The notes under the pieces: generated by a model | Databases searched by the model: none | Told to the model about the DNA's origin: nothing | The model's input: the letters and a program-made list of their open reading frames with translations, nothing else | NCBI GenBank assembly: GCA_019916065.1 | Contig: CM034242.1 | Location: 7,932,453 to 7,996,452, forward strand | DNA length: 64,000 nt | Direction: 5' to 3' | Origin: Vitellaria paradoxa | Lineage: Eukaryota > Streptophyta > Magnoliopsida > Ericales > Sapotaceae | Position numbers and translations under genes: made by a program | Part shown: positions 47,330 through 58,485 of the stretch, piece after piece | Position numbering within the stretch: the first letter of the stretch is position 1 | How the letters are laid out: the number at the start of each line of letters is the position of its first letter

Positions 47330-48705
47330 AGAGTTATGATAAATAATGACAGAACTCATTTATATTTTTTTTTAACAATTAACACAATTATCCTCATCTT
47401 CTATTCTATATTCTCTCTATTATTAATTCCAATAATCTTTGTCTATTAGTCTCTATCTCTCTCTTTCTTTGAAAAAGGCTCTTCTACCCCATCTAATTTT
47501 TAAATCTAAATTACGTTTAATTACGCCAATTTAATTTATAAACAATTTATTCTTTCTATTTATCTCATATTTTTCACAATTACATAATTAAAAAGTAAAT
47601 AAAATTAAAATATACAATTAATAACCTAATAACTAAGAAAATATTTATTATTTAATATTTTTTTTCATACTTAATTTTAATTTTATATTCTTAAGATTTT
47701 ATCATATGAAAATAATAAAATTGTATTTTAATGTTTTCATAATATCAATTCTAAAAATTTACTAGACCCATTTTAAATATTATAAAATTAAGTTTAAACT
47801 ATAAAATTATCAAAAATAATTTTTAATTTAACAGTGTAATAATTTTTTAAACAAATAAATTTTAAAAAATAACATCTATCTATAATTATTATTTTTCATA
47901 TTTTATCAAATTATAAAATATGTATAGAAAGATGACATTCTTTAAAAAATATAATATTGTTTGCATTTAACTTTTTTATATTATTTTTAAAAATATTATT
48001 TTTTTATAAATATTTTGTAATTTAATAAAATATGAAGAATAATAATCATAGATAGATGTTATTTTTTAAAATTTATTTGTGTAAAGATTATTACACTACT
48101 AATATATTAAAAAATAAACTCATTTTTTAATTATTACATTGTTAATATATATTAAAAATTATTTTTGATGATCTATTCAAGTTCATCTATACATTTTATA
48201 GTTTAAGCTTAATTTTATAGTATTTAGAGGTTTAGTAAATTTTTCTGACTCGAAATCATGGAAACATTAAAAATATAATTTTATTATTTTTACATTATAA
48301 AATTTTAAAAAAATAAAATTAAAATTAAGTATACAATACAAAAATGTTAACTAATAAATGTTTTATTATTTATTAGGTTATCAATTGAATATTTTAATTT
48401 TGTTTAGTTTTTAATTATGTAAAAATTATGAAAAAATATGGGATAAATAGTTAAAAAATTGTTTATAAAATAATTGAGTTTAATTAAAGGGGCATTAAAT
48501 TTAAGAATTAGACAGATTAGATGATTATTTTATTTTTTTAGAGAAAGAGTGAGAAGTATTTATTAAAAAGAAAGATAGAGATAAAAAAAAAATATATAAA
48601 GAGATTAATAACAGATAAAGAATATAAAATAGGAGATGAACATAATTTTGTCAATAGTTAGAAAAAATAATAAATGAGCCCTAGTATTATCAAAGTGTAA
48701 TATAT
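47330..48705. mobile_element. 1.4-kb foldback element (two ~650-bp inverted arms)
   Basis: The left arm (about 47330-47960) and right arm (about 48010-48705) are imperfect reverse complements along their full length. Examples: GAACTCATTTATATTTTTTT with the complement of AAAAAATAATAAATGAGCCC; ATTTATAAACAATTTATTC with the complement of TTGTTTATAAAAT; AATAACATCTATCTATAATT with the complement of AATCATAGATAGATGTTATT. Only ~50 bp separates the arms. No coding capacity. It looks like a foldback (possibly Mutator-like) transposon; exact ends and target duplication were not resolved. Confidence 0.65.
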
Positions 48706-49021
48706 ATTATCGGATATATATATATGTATATATATGTATGCATGTATAAATTTGTTGGAGACCGAGTAAGAAAGTCGAGTTTGGATTAGCATTGACTTAC
48801 ATAAAAAACAAGACTAATTTTGGAAAATATAATCGGCATTTCTTAATATTAGAAATCTTATCAACATTGATGCAATCCAACCCAGATTAGCATTTCACCC
48901 GTGTTTTTTGGCGGATCTCATCCTCAACAAAACACAAAGATTGGCTCTTATAAGAGGGCAACTAATGCATCTCCAAACAATGAGGAGGAGGGTACGGTTG
49001 ACTAAAAATCTATCCCCACCC

Positions 49022-49197
49022 CCCCTCTCTCTCTCTCTCTCTCTCTCATCCAAATACTTCAAACACCATTAATGAAAAACAACTCTCTCACAAATTGTTT
49101 GCTCTCTCTCAGCCCAGCCCATCAATACTCAGCAAATTAGTCACAATCTCGCCTCCTTGCTCTCTCTCTCTCTCTCTCTCAGCCCTTAAATATTCTT
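49022..49197 (+). promoter_or_regulatory. CT-rich leader of the small plant gene
   Basis: Two (CT)n runs (49023-49047 and about 49160-49181) and CTTCTTCTTCT repeats lie within 210 bp upstream of the ATG at 49229. Pyrimidine-rich leaders are usual near plant transcription starts. No TATA box stands out. Confidence 0.45.
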
Positions 49198-49228
49198 CTC
49201 CTTCTTCTTCTCCTCTCTTTGAACCGCC

Positions 49229-49597
49229 ATGGCTCTGAATTGCTTGACATGCCAGGGCCTGCCAAGGGTGGACTCGGAGACCGATCTCAACCCGATAGTA
49301 GTCGCCGACAATCCCCATTACAGGCATCTACGGTCCCAAGTCGAGAGGAGCTGGTCGGGAAACCTAGTATCGAGGGCGCCTTACGAGGCGCCGGAGCGAA
49401 ATGATCATAATCGTCATCGTCAGCCTCCTCGGGCGGCGCCGGGGAAGACCTCGAAGAAGAAGAAGGGCCAGCATCAGCGGCTTCACAGCAGCGGGCCGAC
49501 GTGTTTCGAAGATGGTGCGCCGAGGTTGGTGAGGAGCTGTGGGATGAGAAGGGATTGGAGCTTTGAGAACCTGAGAGAGATAAGGCTGAAACATTAA
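49229..49597 (+). CDS. Small plant protein of unknown function (MALNCLTC start)
   Basis: An intronless 122-residue protein from the ATG in GCCATGG, a strong plant context, to TAA. It opens MALNCLTCQGLPRVDSE with a CxxC pair, and has a basic low-complexity middle (KTSKKKKGQHQRLHSS) and a conserved-looking C terminus (PRLVRSCGMRRDWSFENLRE). No signal peptide or membrane segment. GC content is clearly higher than in the flanks, and a CT-rich leader and an AATAAA signal frame it, so it is a credible gene. I believe similar small proteins with this N and C terminus occur in other plants, but I cannot attach a function. The lysine patch (residues about 74-80) could serve nuclear import; that is a guess. 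Confidence 0.8.
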   Translation: MALNCLTCQGLPRVDSETDLNPIVVADNPHYRHLRSQVERSWSGNLVSRAPYEAPERNDHNRHRQPPRAAPGKTSKKKKGQHQRLHSSGPTCFEDGAPRLVRSCGMRRDWSFENLREIRLKH

Positions 49598-49861
49598 TTA
49601 AGATGACGATCCTATATTAATCGGCCGGCGAGGGGACATTAATTTGAGAGACAGAGACAATGCATGCCTTGGAAACCTATATATATTTCTTTCCCTTTAT
49701 ATATATATATATATATATTAATTGTTGTCCCTTTTCCTTGTAATCCTTATTTCGTATTATTGTGATTTCGTTTTTCTTTGTTGTTTGGGGCGTCAAGGGG
49801 AGAGATCAGATCACCTGTAAATGCATGAATTGAAGTTTGATAGGGGGCTAATTTGCTTCTG

Positions 49862-49867
49862 AATAAA
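49862..49867 (+). terminator. Poly(A) signal AATAAA
   Basis: AATAAA lies 265 nt past the stop codon of the small gene, after a TTTGTTGTTTGG-rich stretch, consistent with a plant 3' UTR end. Confidence 0.55.
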
Positions 49868-50009
49868 GTGCACTGTAAAGTAATTGTTTAACACTCACTT
49901 CTACGAATTATATTTGTTATGCATGATTGGTACTCACAAATCCTACGCGCCAAGTTAATGGACGATATTAAGGATACTAAAAAAAATATAGTCAAATGGA
50001 TATTGATAA

Positions 50010-50602
50010 ACGGTGACTTACAAAAAGTGAGATACAATGAAATAAGTTGTGAGTTTATAATCCATATAGTGAAATAAAAAATTAATAATTTATAAATTTT
50101 TTTAATATTTTTTATTATTTTTCAAAATTTTTTGTCACCTCAAACAGAGCCAAAATAGATATCGATAAAGTATTGTTATTATGGTAGGCACTAATTATAT
50201 AATAGTATTGATATGTACTGAATTAAAATTTGTTTCTTTTATTATGTGAGTATTATTGGTATTAGATTATTTTTTTTTCCTTTCTTGGATGGATACAAAT
50301 AGTATTGAACTATTTTTTTTTAATAAGCAAAATTAAACACTAAAGATAATATTGACAGAAAAAAAAAAAGAAAAAAATAATAAGTAATAGACTTTAAAAT
50401 AATAAGTAATAGATTTTTTTTCTAGGTGGGCATGTTCCTTCTGCCATAGATCCGTTCTTGTTATTACCAGTTTACTTTCTAAATTTTTAAATATTTTTCT
50501 CATAAAATATGCTATATGAGCACATTCAAAATAATAAGAATAAAATTAAGTTCAATTGCAATGCAAAAATAATTTCGTATTAGTATATTCACATCGTGTC
50601 AT

Positions 50603-50638
<36 letters not shown>

Positions 50639-51761
50639 TTAATAATTTTTAGTTCATACATTGTTATTGTGTCTAATATAGTGTGTTTGAAGTGATAAAA
50701 AGTGAGATAAAATTAAATAAATTATGAATTCGTAATTCGTGCAATAAAATAAAAGTAAATAATTTTTAGAATTTTTTTAATATTTTTTAATTTTTTTTAA
50801 AATTTTTTATCACTCCAAACAGAATCACAGTAACCCGCAAAGTAAAAATAAAAGGAGAAATACATAAAATTACCCGAGTTCAAACATTGCAAGGCGACAG
50901 GTATCAAATTTTGAGATTAAGGCCTCTGATCTTGGCAAGCTTTTCAAGGCACGTTCTTGTTGGATTTTAGTAGAAAACAATTCATATAAGGCGAAAAAAA
51001 TTAAAAATAAAAAACCAGCTTTACCTTCTTGTTGGTGGGTGGAGAATAGTTTACAATTAAATTAAAACTGATGGATGGGTTAAGATGTCACCTAGGATTT
51101 GAATATATATATATCTTCATTTGTACTGTTCATAGCTTTCCAGTAACGCCAACAATTCTGATCGAGCAAAGGCCTTTTTTTTCTTGTCCTTTCTCTGTTT
51201 TGTTTCGAGTAAAAAAAAAGTGAGATAAATTGAAATAAATTAAAAATTTGTAATGCGTGCAGTAAAAGAAAAAAATTGATATGATATAAAGTTAACAGAG
51301 ATTTATAAAAATTTTCAAAAAAAAATTTTATGCCAAACGCAACCCCTGTTTGAACAGTGGGGTTAGACCAAGTGGCTTGGCGTACCCACAATCGGAGTTC
51401 GATTCCGGTTGCTCCTCTCTTGGATTGTCAGTCCGCGAAAGGACACACGGACTGTAACACGAATTTGTATATTATTAACTTCGACCACTACAATTGCTCT
51501 AAAATATAAAATCAAGCTGCAAGCTTGCAAAGCTTGCAAATTTATAACCGAAATAGATCGCGTCAAAAACTCATGGGACTTTTTTTACATTTTAAGATTA
51601 TTGATGATCACACGTGCGTTTGAAGTGACAAAAAATAAGATAAAATGAGATAAGTTATAAATTCGTAATTTGTATAGTGAGATAAAAAATAAATAATTTT
51701 TAAAAATTTTTAACATTTTTTACCATTTTTCTGAGTTTTTTATCACTCCAAATGGAGTCTA
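50010..51761. mobile_element. Cluster of four family A MITEs
   Basis: Copies at about 50010-50152, 50679-50823, 51195-51346 and 51606-51761. The second shows the ends best: GTTTGAAGTGATAAAAA at the left and its near-complement TTTTTTATCACTCCAAAC at the right. All share AAGTGAGATAAAATxAAATA and CGTAATTxGTGxAxTxA cores. The 51195 copy belongs to the subtype of 17871-18010. A (TA)n tract lies at 50603-50636. Confidence 0.65.
51352..51480 (+). mobile_element. tRNA-derived SINE-like sequence
   Basis: TAGACCAAGTGG (51364-51375) matches an RNA polymerase III A box at 11 of 12 positions. AGTTCGATTCC (51396-51406) matches a B box, with the 32-bp spacing usual in tRNA genes. The body continues with GATTGTCAGTCCGCGAAAGG and ACACACGGACTGTAACACG. 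It has no complete cloverleaf, hence a SINE rather than a tRNA. The ends were not fixed. Confidence 0.5.
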
Positions 51762-52817
51762 AATTTTACTTCCTTTGTAATTTAGACAAAAATATATATA
51801 CACATACAGACATATATGTATATATGATCGCAGTTTAATTTTACATTTGACGTATAATTCTCTCGTGATGTAAATTAAGATATAAAATTACTAGTTATTA
51901 AATTTATGTCACACATACCACATCCAAAATATAATGTTTAAAAAACTAAAAGGAAATTAAGTCTTTAAAAAAATGAAATAATGTTTTATTTTAACCCAAA
52001 AAAAAGGTAAAATATATATATATATATATATATGTTTTTATCTATCTGTTCTTGTAAAAATTTCTTCCCCTCAATCAATTTTGATTCACAGGACACAGGC
52101 ACAGTTAAATTTAGCATATTCAATCAATCAATTTTACACTTCACTTCAAATCACATAAGAACTATACGTTGACTCTTAAATTTAAAAGAAATCTTATATT
52201 TTTGGCTCAATTCCTGAAGGTAAAGTGTAATTACTCATTTATTTCAGCAGTGAAGGGTAAATCTGCCTACCAAATCTTTTTTTACCAAACCTTTCTTTTT
52301 TTCTCCTCTTAACAAATCATTAATCGAAACACCATTGATCCAAACACCGCATCAAGGAAACATTATAACAATCAGAACTCGACCCCACCAACATCAGCTA
52401 CAATAATGTTTATAACATAAAAATATACAGCAAGGCTGTTAACATGTAAAAGACACCGAATATGCCTCTCAAGTAAGAGAGCAAAAGCTGTTTGTTAACA
52501 TGCACTAAGCCTGAAAGATGATGCTGTCTTGGAAAAACACTTGTTGAATTCATCCCAAACTATACCATAGCAAAAAGTATTGTTGAACATCAAACAGTTC
52601 AGAATCACTTTGCAAATTACAAACACAGACAGCCCCGATTCAAGAGCAACAAATATTTCCAGATGTGCATATGGCATCGATCCAAAAAACTCCTACTCAT
52701 CATGGTGTTAATGGTAATAGATAACAACAGCAGGCACTGAAATTTTATCCTCTAGTGCCTCCTTCCTAGCTACCAAAAGAAAATTAATCCAACCCATTTA
52801 CAACCGCCTCTAAATAT

Positions 52818-52914
52818 CTGCAAATTAAATGGGTTTAAAACAAATGTTAAATATACTACACTAATAACCCACAAAAATAGAACATTAAAATATATATATA
52901 TATATATGGCTTAC
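52818..52914 (-). other. Predicted 3' UTR intron of the basic-protein gene
   Basis: On the minus strand GTTTTG|GTAAGCC (donor at 52914) and ATTTGCAG|ATATTT (acceptor at 52818) frame a 97-nt AT-rich segment with a (TA)n tract, downstream of the stop at 53005. 3' UTR introns that leave an exon junction far past the stop can trigger nonsense-mediated decay. The sites are inferred from consensus only. Confidence 0.4.
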
Positions 52915-53004
52915 CAAAACTTTGGTTCTGCACCCACTGCTACTTTAGATTAACTGAAAACATTGATCTCACCCACGTAAAGCAACTCATCAGCAGAAAC
53001 CATT

Positions 53005-53508
53005 TCAGTTTGTCTGATTTCTTCTTGCATCTGCTTTCCAATGTCTTCGGCCAGGCATAAATCTTTTTTCACTATTATTATCCTGGACAGGGGATTCACT
53101 CTCTATTGGATGACTCACTTCAGCCCCAGAGCGCAACGAGGTTGCTTGACTTTCATTGGCTGAGGTCAAACCAGCACTGTCTGTTATAACTGCTTGTTCC
53201 TTCACTGCATGGGCCCTTCTCGCATCTTTTTTCCAATCTCGCCTACAATGAACGCTGGTTACATAATTGTTAGGAATCACAGACACTTGCATCTCCACTT
53301 GTGACAGAGTCGAGTTGTTTACGGCACGTTCCTTCTGCATATCAGCTTCGAGACGCTTTCTAGCCCTGTACCTACGTTGACGTTCTCGGTTCTTTAAACG
53401 ACGGGTCATAATGTCATTATTGCTATTCACATGGTCTCTTTGATCAAGAGGCTTCATCGGAACACTATTTTCTCTCCCCAAAGCATTCATATTCTGCCCA
53501 TTTTCCAT
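53005..53508 (-). CDS. Basic protein with bZIP-like basic patch and two RRxWKxDARR motifs
   Basis: The exon starts at 53529 after the acceptor TTTGTGCAG; its first ATG (53508) opens a 167-residue frame ending in TGA at 53005. Residues 36-52 (RRLKNRERQRRYRARKR) hold an N-x7-R basic pattern as in bZIP DNA-binding regions, but no leucine heptads follow, so dimerisation by a zipper is not supported. A motif RR-x-W-K-x-D-A-R-R occurs twice, at 89-98 (RRDWKKDARR) and 154-163 (RRHWKADARR) near the C terminus. The middle is Ser/Glu-rich. A nuclear location is likely from the basic clusters. The true start could lie in an upstream exon that I did not find; the exon is open upstream of the ATG (WLQPIFE). 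I do not recognise a named family. Confidence 0.6.
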   Translation of the reverse strand: MENGQNMNALGRENSVPMKPLDQRDHVNSNNDIMTRRLKNRERQRRYRARKRLEADMQKERAVNNSTLSQVEMQVSVIPNNYVTSVHCRRDWKKDARRAHAVKEQAVITDSAGLTSANESQATSLRSGAEVSHPIESESPVQDNNSEKRFMPGRRHWKADARRNQTN

Positions 53509-53529
53509 TTCAAATATGGGTTGCAACCA

Positions 53530-55364
53530 CTGCACAAATAAGCTTCAGTGAAGAGGAGACTTCAATCAACAATGCCAACTAAATACATACATCTACAATC
53601 TTACCAGATAAAGTATCTTTTCGGTCCAGATAAAATCCAGGTGGTGTTAACCTCGTCAATTCAATGCCTCATCCATCAATTTGGAGCACCCATAACACCA
53701 CGTCATTTTGATTGCAGAATCAACAAAACTACTGAAATGATAAATGATAAATAATAAATAAACAGAAGTCACAATCAAAATTCAGTGTAAAATTTAACTC
53801 ATGTATCACAAATCCAAGCACCAATTTTTCTTGCAAGCATCTGCAGATAGCAAAGCTAATCATGAAGATTTCAGAGCACAAACAAAATTAATTAACAGTG
53901 GAAAAAGAAAAGAAAATGTTTCTTATTGAGACTAAATCTTTTTGCTATGGAAACCCAAGTTAATATGGTAGGTTATATTAATGAAAAGATGCTTTCCGCT
54001 AACAGGTTACTTTGCAATAAGGTACAAAGAAGAGACATGGCTGACAGGCCCAGGTTCAGGGAAACAACATAACTTAAATAACAGAAGGGCCCTAACAGGA
54101 GTGACAGAGAGATATAGCATCTCGATAGATTTCTGTCAGGAAGAAATTGTAGAACACAAAACATCTTCCACAGCAATGGCCCAAAAACCAAGGAGCTCAA
54201 GGCCACAAAGAGCTGCAGCGCCCACGAAGAACAAGACTAGGAGGGCCTGTAGACTAAAAAGATCATTAGATTATGCACAAAGTGCTCAAATTTTAATATT
54301 TTATGGAATAAATTAGGGTTAATTATAGGGAAATCCCCTCAACTCTAGGTGTTCTTCAATTTAGCCGCTCAATTATAAGCCCTTTGACCCCTCTAAACTA
54401 TAAAATTTATAGATTATGGGAAATACTGCGGCTTAGTTTTTGCTCTATAACTTGTTGGTGTGCTCGCCCCAGTGAGCAAACAGATTCCGAATATTAGTTT
54501 TCTATTTTCAAAGTCCATTTTGAGCTAGGATTGCGTTTCGTATTTAAAAGAACATTGGTTCAGGTTTTATACAAAGAGACAATACACTAGAGTGTCATTC
54601 AAATTTCAAAATTTCTCTCAACACAAAGACATCAAAGATATTTTTCCAGTGTCCACATCCTAACTGTGTGTTAGTGAAGGTGCTTGGTGGTCTTCGTGTG
54701 TGTCATTAAGAATGGGGTGATTTTACTACGTGTTGGTAAAGTGCTTTTTCACTTATTAAATGTGTCAAAGGGTCCGTAGTAATAAGATTGAAGTGTCAAT
54801 TGAATTATTACATGTGAAACTTTTCAATGGTCGCATGCCACTTTATAGATGAAGATTGTTTGTCCACCACGATTTTTTTCCACAAAGGTTTTCCTCGTAT
54901 CTTTTATCTCAATCTCTTTTAGCTTTCTGCACATGCGATTGGATTGTTTGGTGATTGCACTAATATCCTAGCTTAGCAAAAATTCAGATTAATTACACGA
55001 AGGTCCTCTCAATTAAAGGTGAATTTCACTTTACCCCTGTCAACTATAAACCCTAAACTAAAATAGGGTTCCGCTAGGAATAGTAGTACCGAATTACTAG
55101 CCCCATAAAGTTTTTACAGAGAGTAAAACATAAACAACTAAAGAAAAGTGTTGAGCCTTTAGGACACAAGGGTGTCTCCTCCAACTTGATACTTGTCGTT
55201 GCCCCTTGAGAATAGTGTAGATGTAACTACATCAAATCTGTGGGTCAGGTATTGGTATGCTGATTTACTATGAGAATCTAACAATAAACCAAAAGTATTT
55301 ACATATAAGAGTAAATCTCACACTTTGAGAAATCTAAGGTCTGTCTTTGCTAGGGAGACTGATC
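53530..55364 (-). other. Inferred intron sequence of the basic-protein gene
   Basis: Lies between the acceptor at 53530 and the LINE. It has a GC-richer pocket at 53990-54260 whose plus-strand frame (MKRCFPLTGYF...) and minus-strand frame show no known domain. Two related AT-rich words, TTAATTATAGGGAAATCCCC (about 54312) and TTAATTACACGAAGGTCC (about 54988), resemble transposon ends. Extra small exons cannot be excluded. Confidence 0.35.
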
Positions 55365-55377
55365 GTTTCATACAATC
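55365..55377. repeat. Target-site duplication of the LINE, left copy
   Basis: GTTTCATACAATC, identical to 58486-58498 on the other side of the element. Confidence 0.85.
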
Positions 55378-55411
55378 CAAACCAAACCAAACCAAATCAA
55401 GCTTTTTCCCA

Positions 55412-58290
55412 CTAGGGGGGGTTGGCTATATGGATTTGTCGACGCCAACTAGATCTGTTTAGGGGCATGTCCTCCGATAAATCTAGGTAGGTCAGATTAT
55501 GTTTAATAGTTTCTTTCCAGCTTCTCTTGGGTCTTCATCTATCTCTCCTACTCCTAGCAATCTCTATACTTTCACACATTCTAACAGGTGCCTTTACTGG
55601 ACGCCTTCTAACATGGCCAAACCATCTTAATCGATTTTCTCTCATTTTATCTTCAATCGGTGCTATTCCTACTTTGCCCCTAATCTCCTCGTTCCTAATC
55701 CTATCTTTCCTTGTAATCCCGCACATCCACCTTAGCATCCTAATCTCCGCAACTGCCATCTTCTGATCATGATTATGCTTTACTGCCCAACACTCTGATC
55801 CATATAGCAGCGCTGGTCTAACCGCTACCTTATAATACTTTCCTTTCACCTTGAGGGGGATTTTTCGGTCGCACAAAACCCCCGAAGCATTCCTCCATTT
55901 GGTCCATCCAGCTTGAATCCTGTGACTTACATCAGTATCAATCCCTCCATCTTGTTGCACCATAGATCCAAGATACCTAAATTTATCTTTCTCTACAATC
56001 TTTTATGTGCCTAAACTTACTTCTATACTACCCGTTATTTTACTTTGACTAAACTTACATTCCATATATTCCGTCTTGCATCGGCTTAACCTAAACCCTT
56101 TTGTCTCTAACGTATCCCACCACAATTCTAGCTTAGCATTCACTCCTTCTCTCGTCTCATCTACTAAAACAATATCATCTGCAAATAGCATACACCACGT
56201 CACCTCATCCTGAATATGTCTTGTAATCTCATCCATAACTAAAACAAACAAATACGGACTTAACGCTGAGCCTTGACGTAAACCAATCATAATAAGGAAC
56301 TCATTAGTCTCTGCACCAGTCGTCCGTATAGATGTCATAGCTCTATCATACGTGTCCTTTATCGCCTCAATATATGAGACACACGCTCCTTTCTTTTCCA
56401 ATACTCTCCTTAGAATCTCCCTAGGAATCCGATCATATGCCTTCTCTAAATCGACGAACACCATATGTAAATCTTTTTGACCTTCTCTATACTGTTCCGT
56501 TAATCTCCTCAAGAGAAAGATAGCCTCTATGGTTGATCTTCCAGGCATGAAACCAAATTGGTTCTCTGAAACGTTTGTTGTCCTTCTTAGTCTTTTCTCA
56601 ATAACTCTCTCCCATAATTTCATCGTATGGCTCATCAATTTAATCCCGCGGTAGTTCGCACAGTTCTGAATATCTCCTTTATTCTTGTATATGGGTATAA
56701 GGATACTTTTCCTCCATGCATCAGGCATCTTCTTGCTCTTTAGCACTACATTAAAAAGTTTTGTCAACCAACTTATGCCATCCTCTCCTAAGCACCTCCA
56801 AACCTTAATAGGGATACCATCTGGCCCAACCGCTTTCCCATTCTTCATCCTTTTTAATACTTCTTTTACTTCTTCCCTACTGATTCTCCTATAGAACATA
56901 AAATTTAATTCTTCCCTAAAAGTGGTAAACTGCCCCAAATGTATGTCACTACTACTGCTTTCGTTAAATAACTTGTAGAAGTAGCTCTTCCAACGCTCTT
57001 TTATCTCCTCTTCCTTTACTAATACCTTTTCATCCTCATCCTTAATGCATTTAACTTGGTTTAAATCCTTGGTCCGTCTATCTCTAGATTTAGCAAGCTT
57101 GAATATCTCTCTTTCGCCCTCCTTAGTGTCAAGTCGCCTATATAAATCCTCAAATGTCTTTTCTTTAGCCCCACTAACTGCCTTTTTGGTTTCTCTTCTA
57201 ACTTCTCTATACCTCTCCAAGCTCTTCATTTCGGTCGTTTTGCCAAGATTTAAAACACTCTCTTTTAACTATTATCTTGTCTTGGACGGTCTCGTTCCAC
57301 CACCATGCCTCTTTCTGTGTCGAAGCACTCCCTTTAGATTCTCCTAAGACTTCTTTCCCTATCCTCCTAATACACTTTGCTACCTTATCCCACATAATAT
57401 TTGCACTCTCATTTACCGTCCAAATGTTTTCCTCTAGTACTCTTTCCCTGAATGCTGCTTGCTTATCACCTTTTAAGTTCCACCATTTAGTCTTTAAGCA
57501 TCTATACGACTTCTTTTTTCTAGCCCACCTTTGAAGCTGCACATCTATGACCAACAACCTATGTTGGGCAGTCAAGCTCTCCCCTAGTATAACTTTACAA
57601 TCTTTACAAGCTACATGGTCTCTTTTCCTAGTTAAGAAGAAGTCAATCCGTGTCTTTGAGGAGCCACTCTTATAAATCACCAAATGTTCCTCTCTCTTCC
57701 TAAAAAAGGTATTCGTCACCATGAGATCATAAGCCACTGCAAACTCCAAAATATCCTTCCCTTCTTCATTTCTATCACCGTAACCATATCCCCCGTGTAC
57801 TCCTATGTATCCATCTATGTCGCGTCCTATATGACCGTTCAAATCTCCTCCTATGAAGACCATCTCTCCTTGAGTTATCTCCAATAGCATTCCTTCCAAG
57901 TCTTCCCAAAACTTCTCCTTATGTACATCTCCTAAGCCCACCTGGGGAACATAAGCACTAATTACGTTTACTATCTCTTCTCCTAACACTAACTTAATTG
58001 CAATAATCCTATCTCCACAGCGTTTCACATTAACTATATCTTCCTTTAGGTCCTTGCTTACTACTATGCCGACCCCATTTCTCGATCTATTAAGTCCCGT
58101 ATACTATAACTTATACCCAATCCTCTCAATCTCTTTAACTTTTTGTCCCACCCACTTCGTCTCTTGCAAGCAAGCAATTGCGATTCTTCTCCTTTCCATT
58201 GTATCCACCACTTCCATAAGTTTCCCAATTAAGCTCCCAATATTCCAAGTACCTAATCTCAGCCTTCTATTTTGGACTAGCTTCCTTGCC
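55412..58290 (-). pseudogene. Broken endonuclease-reverse transcriptase ORF of the RTE LINE
   Basis: Endonuclease motifs: LGTWNIGSL and QETKW (catalytic Glu) upstream, GGDLNGHIG (Asp/Asn), and the His of AQHRLLV. Reverse transcriptase motifs: GKAVGPDGIPIKVW, NYRGIKLMSHTMKLWE, GFMPGRST, VFVDLEKAYDRIPR, GLRQGSALSPYLF and the catalytic FADD at 56174-56185. A later stretch RNASGVLCDRKIP to RLRWFGHVRRRP is the usual plant RTE C-terminal region. Lesions seen: an in-frame TAG at 58104-58106 in the endonuclease; a frame change near 57210-57235 between endonuclease and RT; TAA at 56003-56005; and TGA at 55535-55537. The ORF's own end is probably the TAG at 55412-55414. It cannot make an intact product. 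Confidence 0.9.
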
Positions 58291-58317
58291 CCCCCCCACT
58301 CGTCCAGGAAAGTGCGA

Positions 58318-58385
58318 GGACCCTTGCCTATTTAACACCGCACCCGGGCGCCGATACAGCGGTCCTTGCTTATTTAACACTATAC
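58318..58385. repeat. 43-bp tandem repeat at the LINE 5' end
   Basis: GGACCCTTGCCTATTTAACA (58318) and GGTCCTTGCTTATTTAACAC (58361) are two monomers 43 bp apart, within the untranslated 5' leader of the LINE. Short repeated 5' monomers act as promoters in some LINEs; that role is inference here. Confidence 0.65.
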
Positions 58386-58485
58386 TCGGACCATACAGTG
58401 CGTCACTAAGTAGGGAACGCCCCCACGAAATCTCATTAGGTGTCAGAAAATCCATAAAAAAATTCGACAAAGTTTTACGCTAATT

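Larger units (their letters stand above)
55378..58485 (-). mobile_element. RTE-clade LINE (non-LTR retrotransposon), full length but dead
   Basis: About 3.1 kb, minus strand, flanked by a perfect 13-bp target duplication. Order from its 5' end: a short leader with a 43-bp tandem repeat, an apurinic-type endonuclease, reverse transcriptase, a C-terminal region, and a 3' tail of (TTTGG)n repeats (complement at 55378-55396) instead of poly(A). One fused endonuclease-RT product, no gag-like ORF and a short-repeat tail are RTE features. The length matches full-length plant RTEs, so this is not 5'-truncated. It lies within the inferred 5' UTR intron of the minus-strand gene, in the same orientation. 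Confidence 0.9.

Noticed and set aside
53981..54316. 111-codon plus-strand frame and 77-codon minus-strand frame
   Set aside because: Neither shows a domain or good start context; composition is only mildly richer in GC than the flanks.
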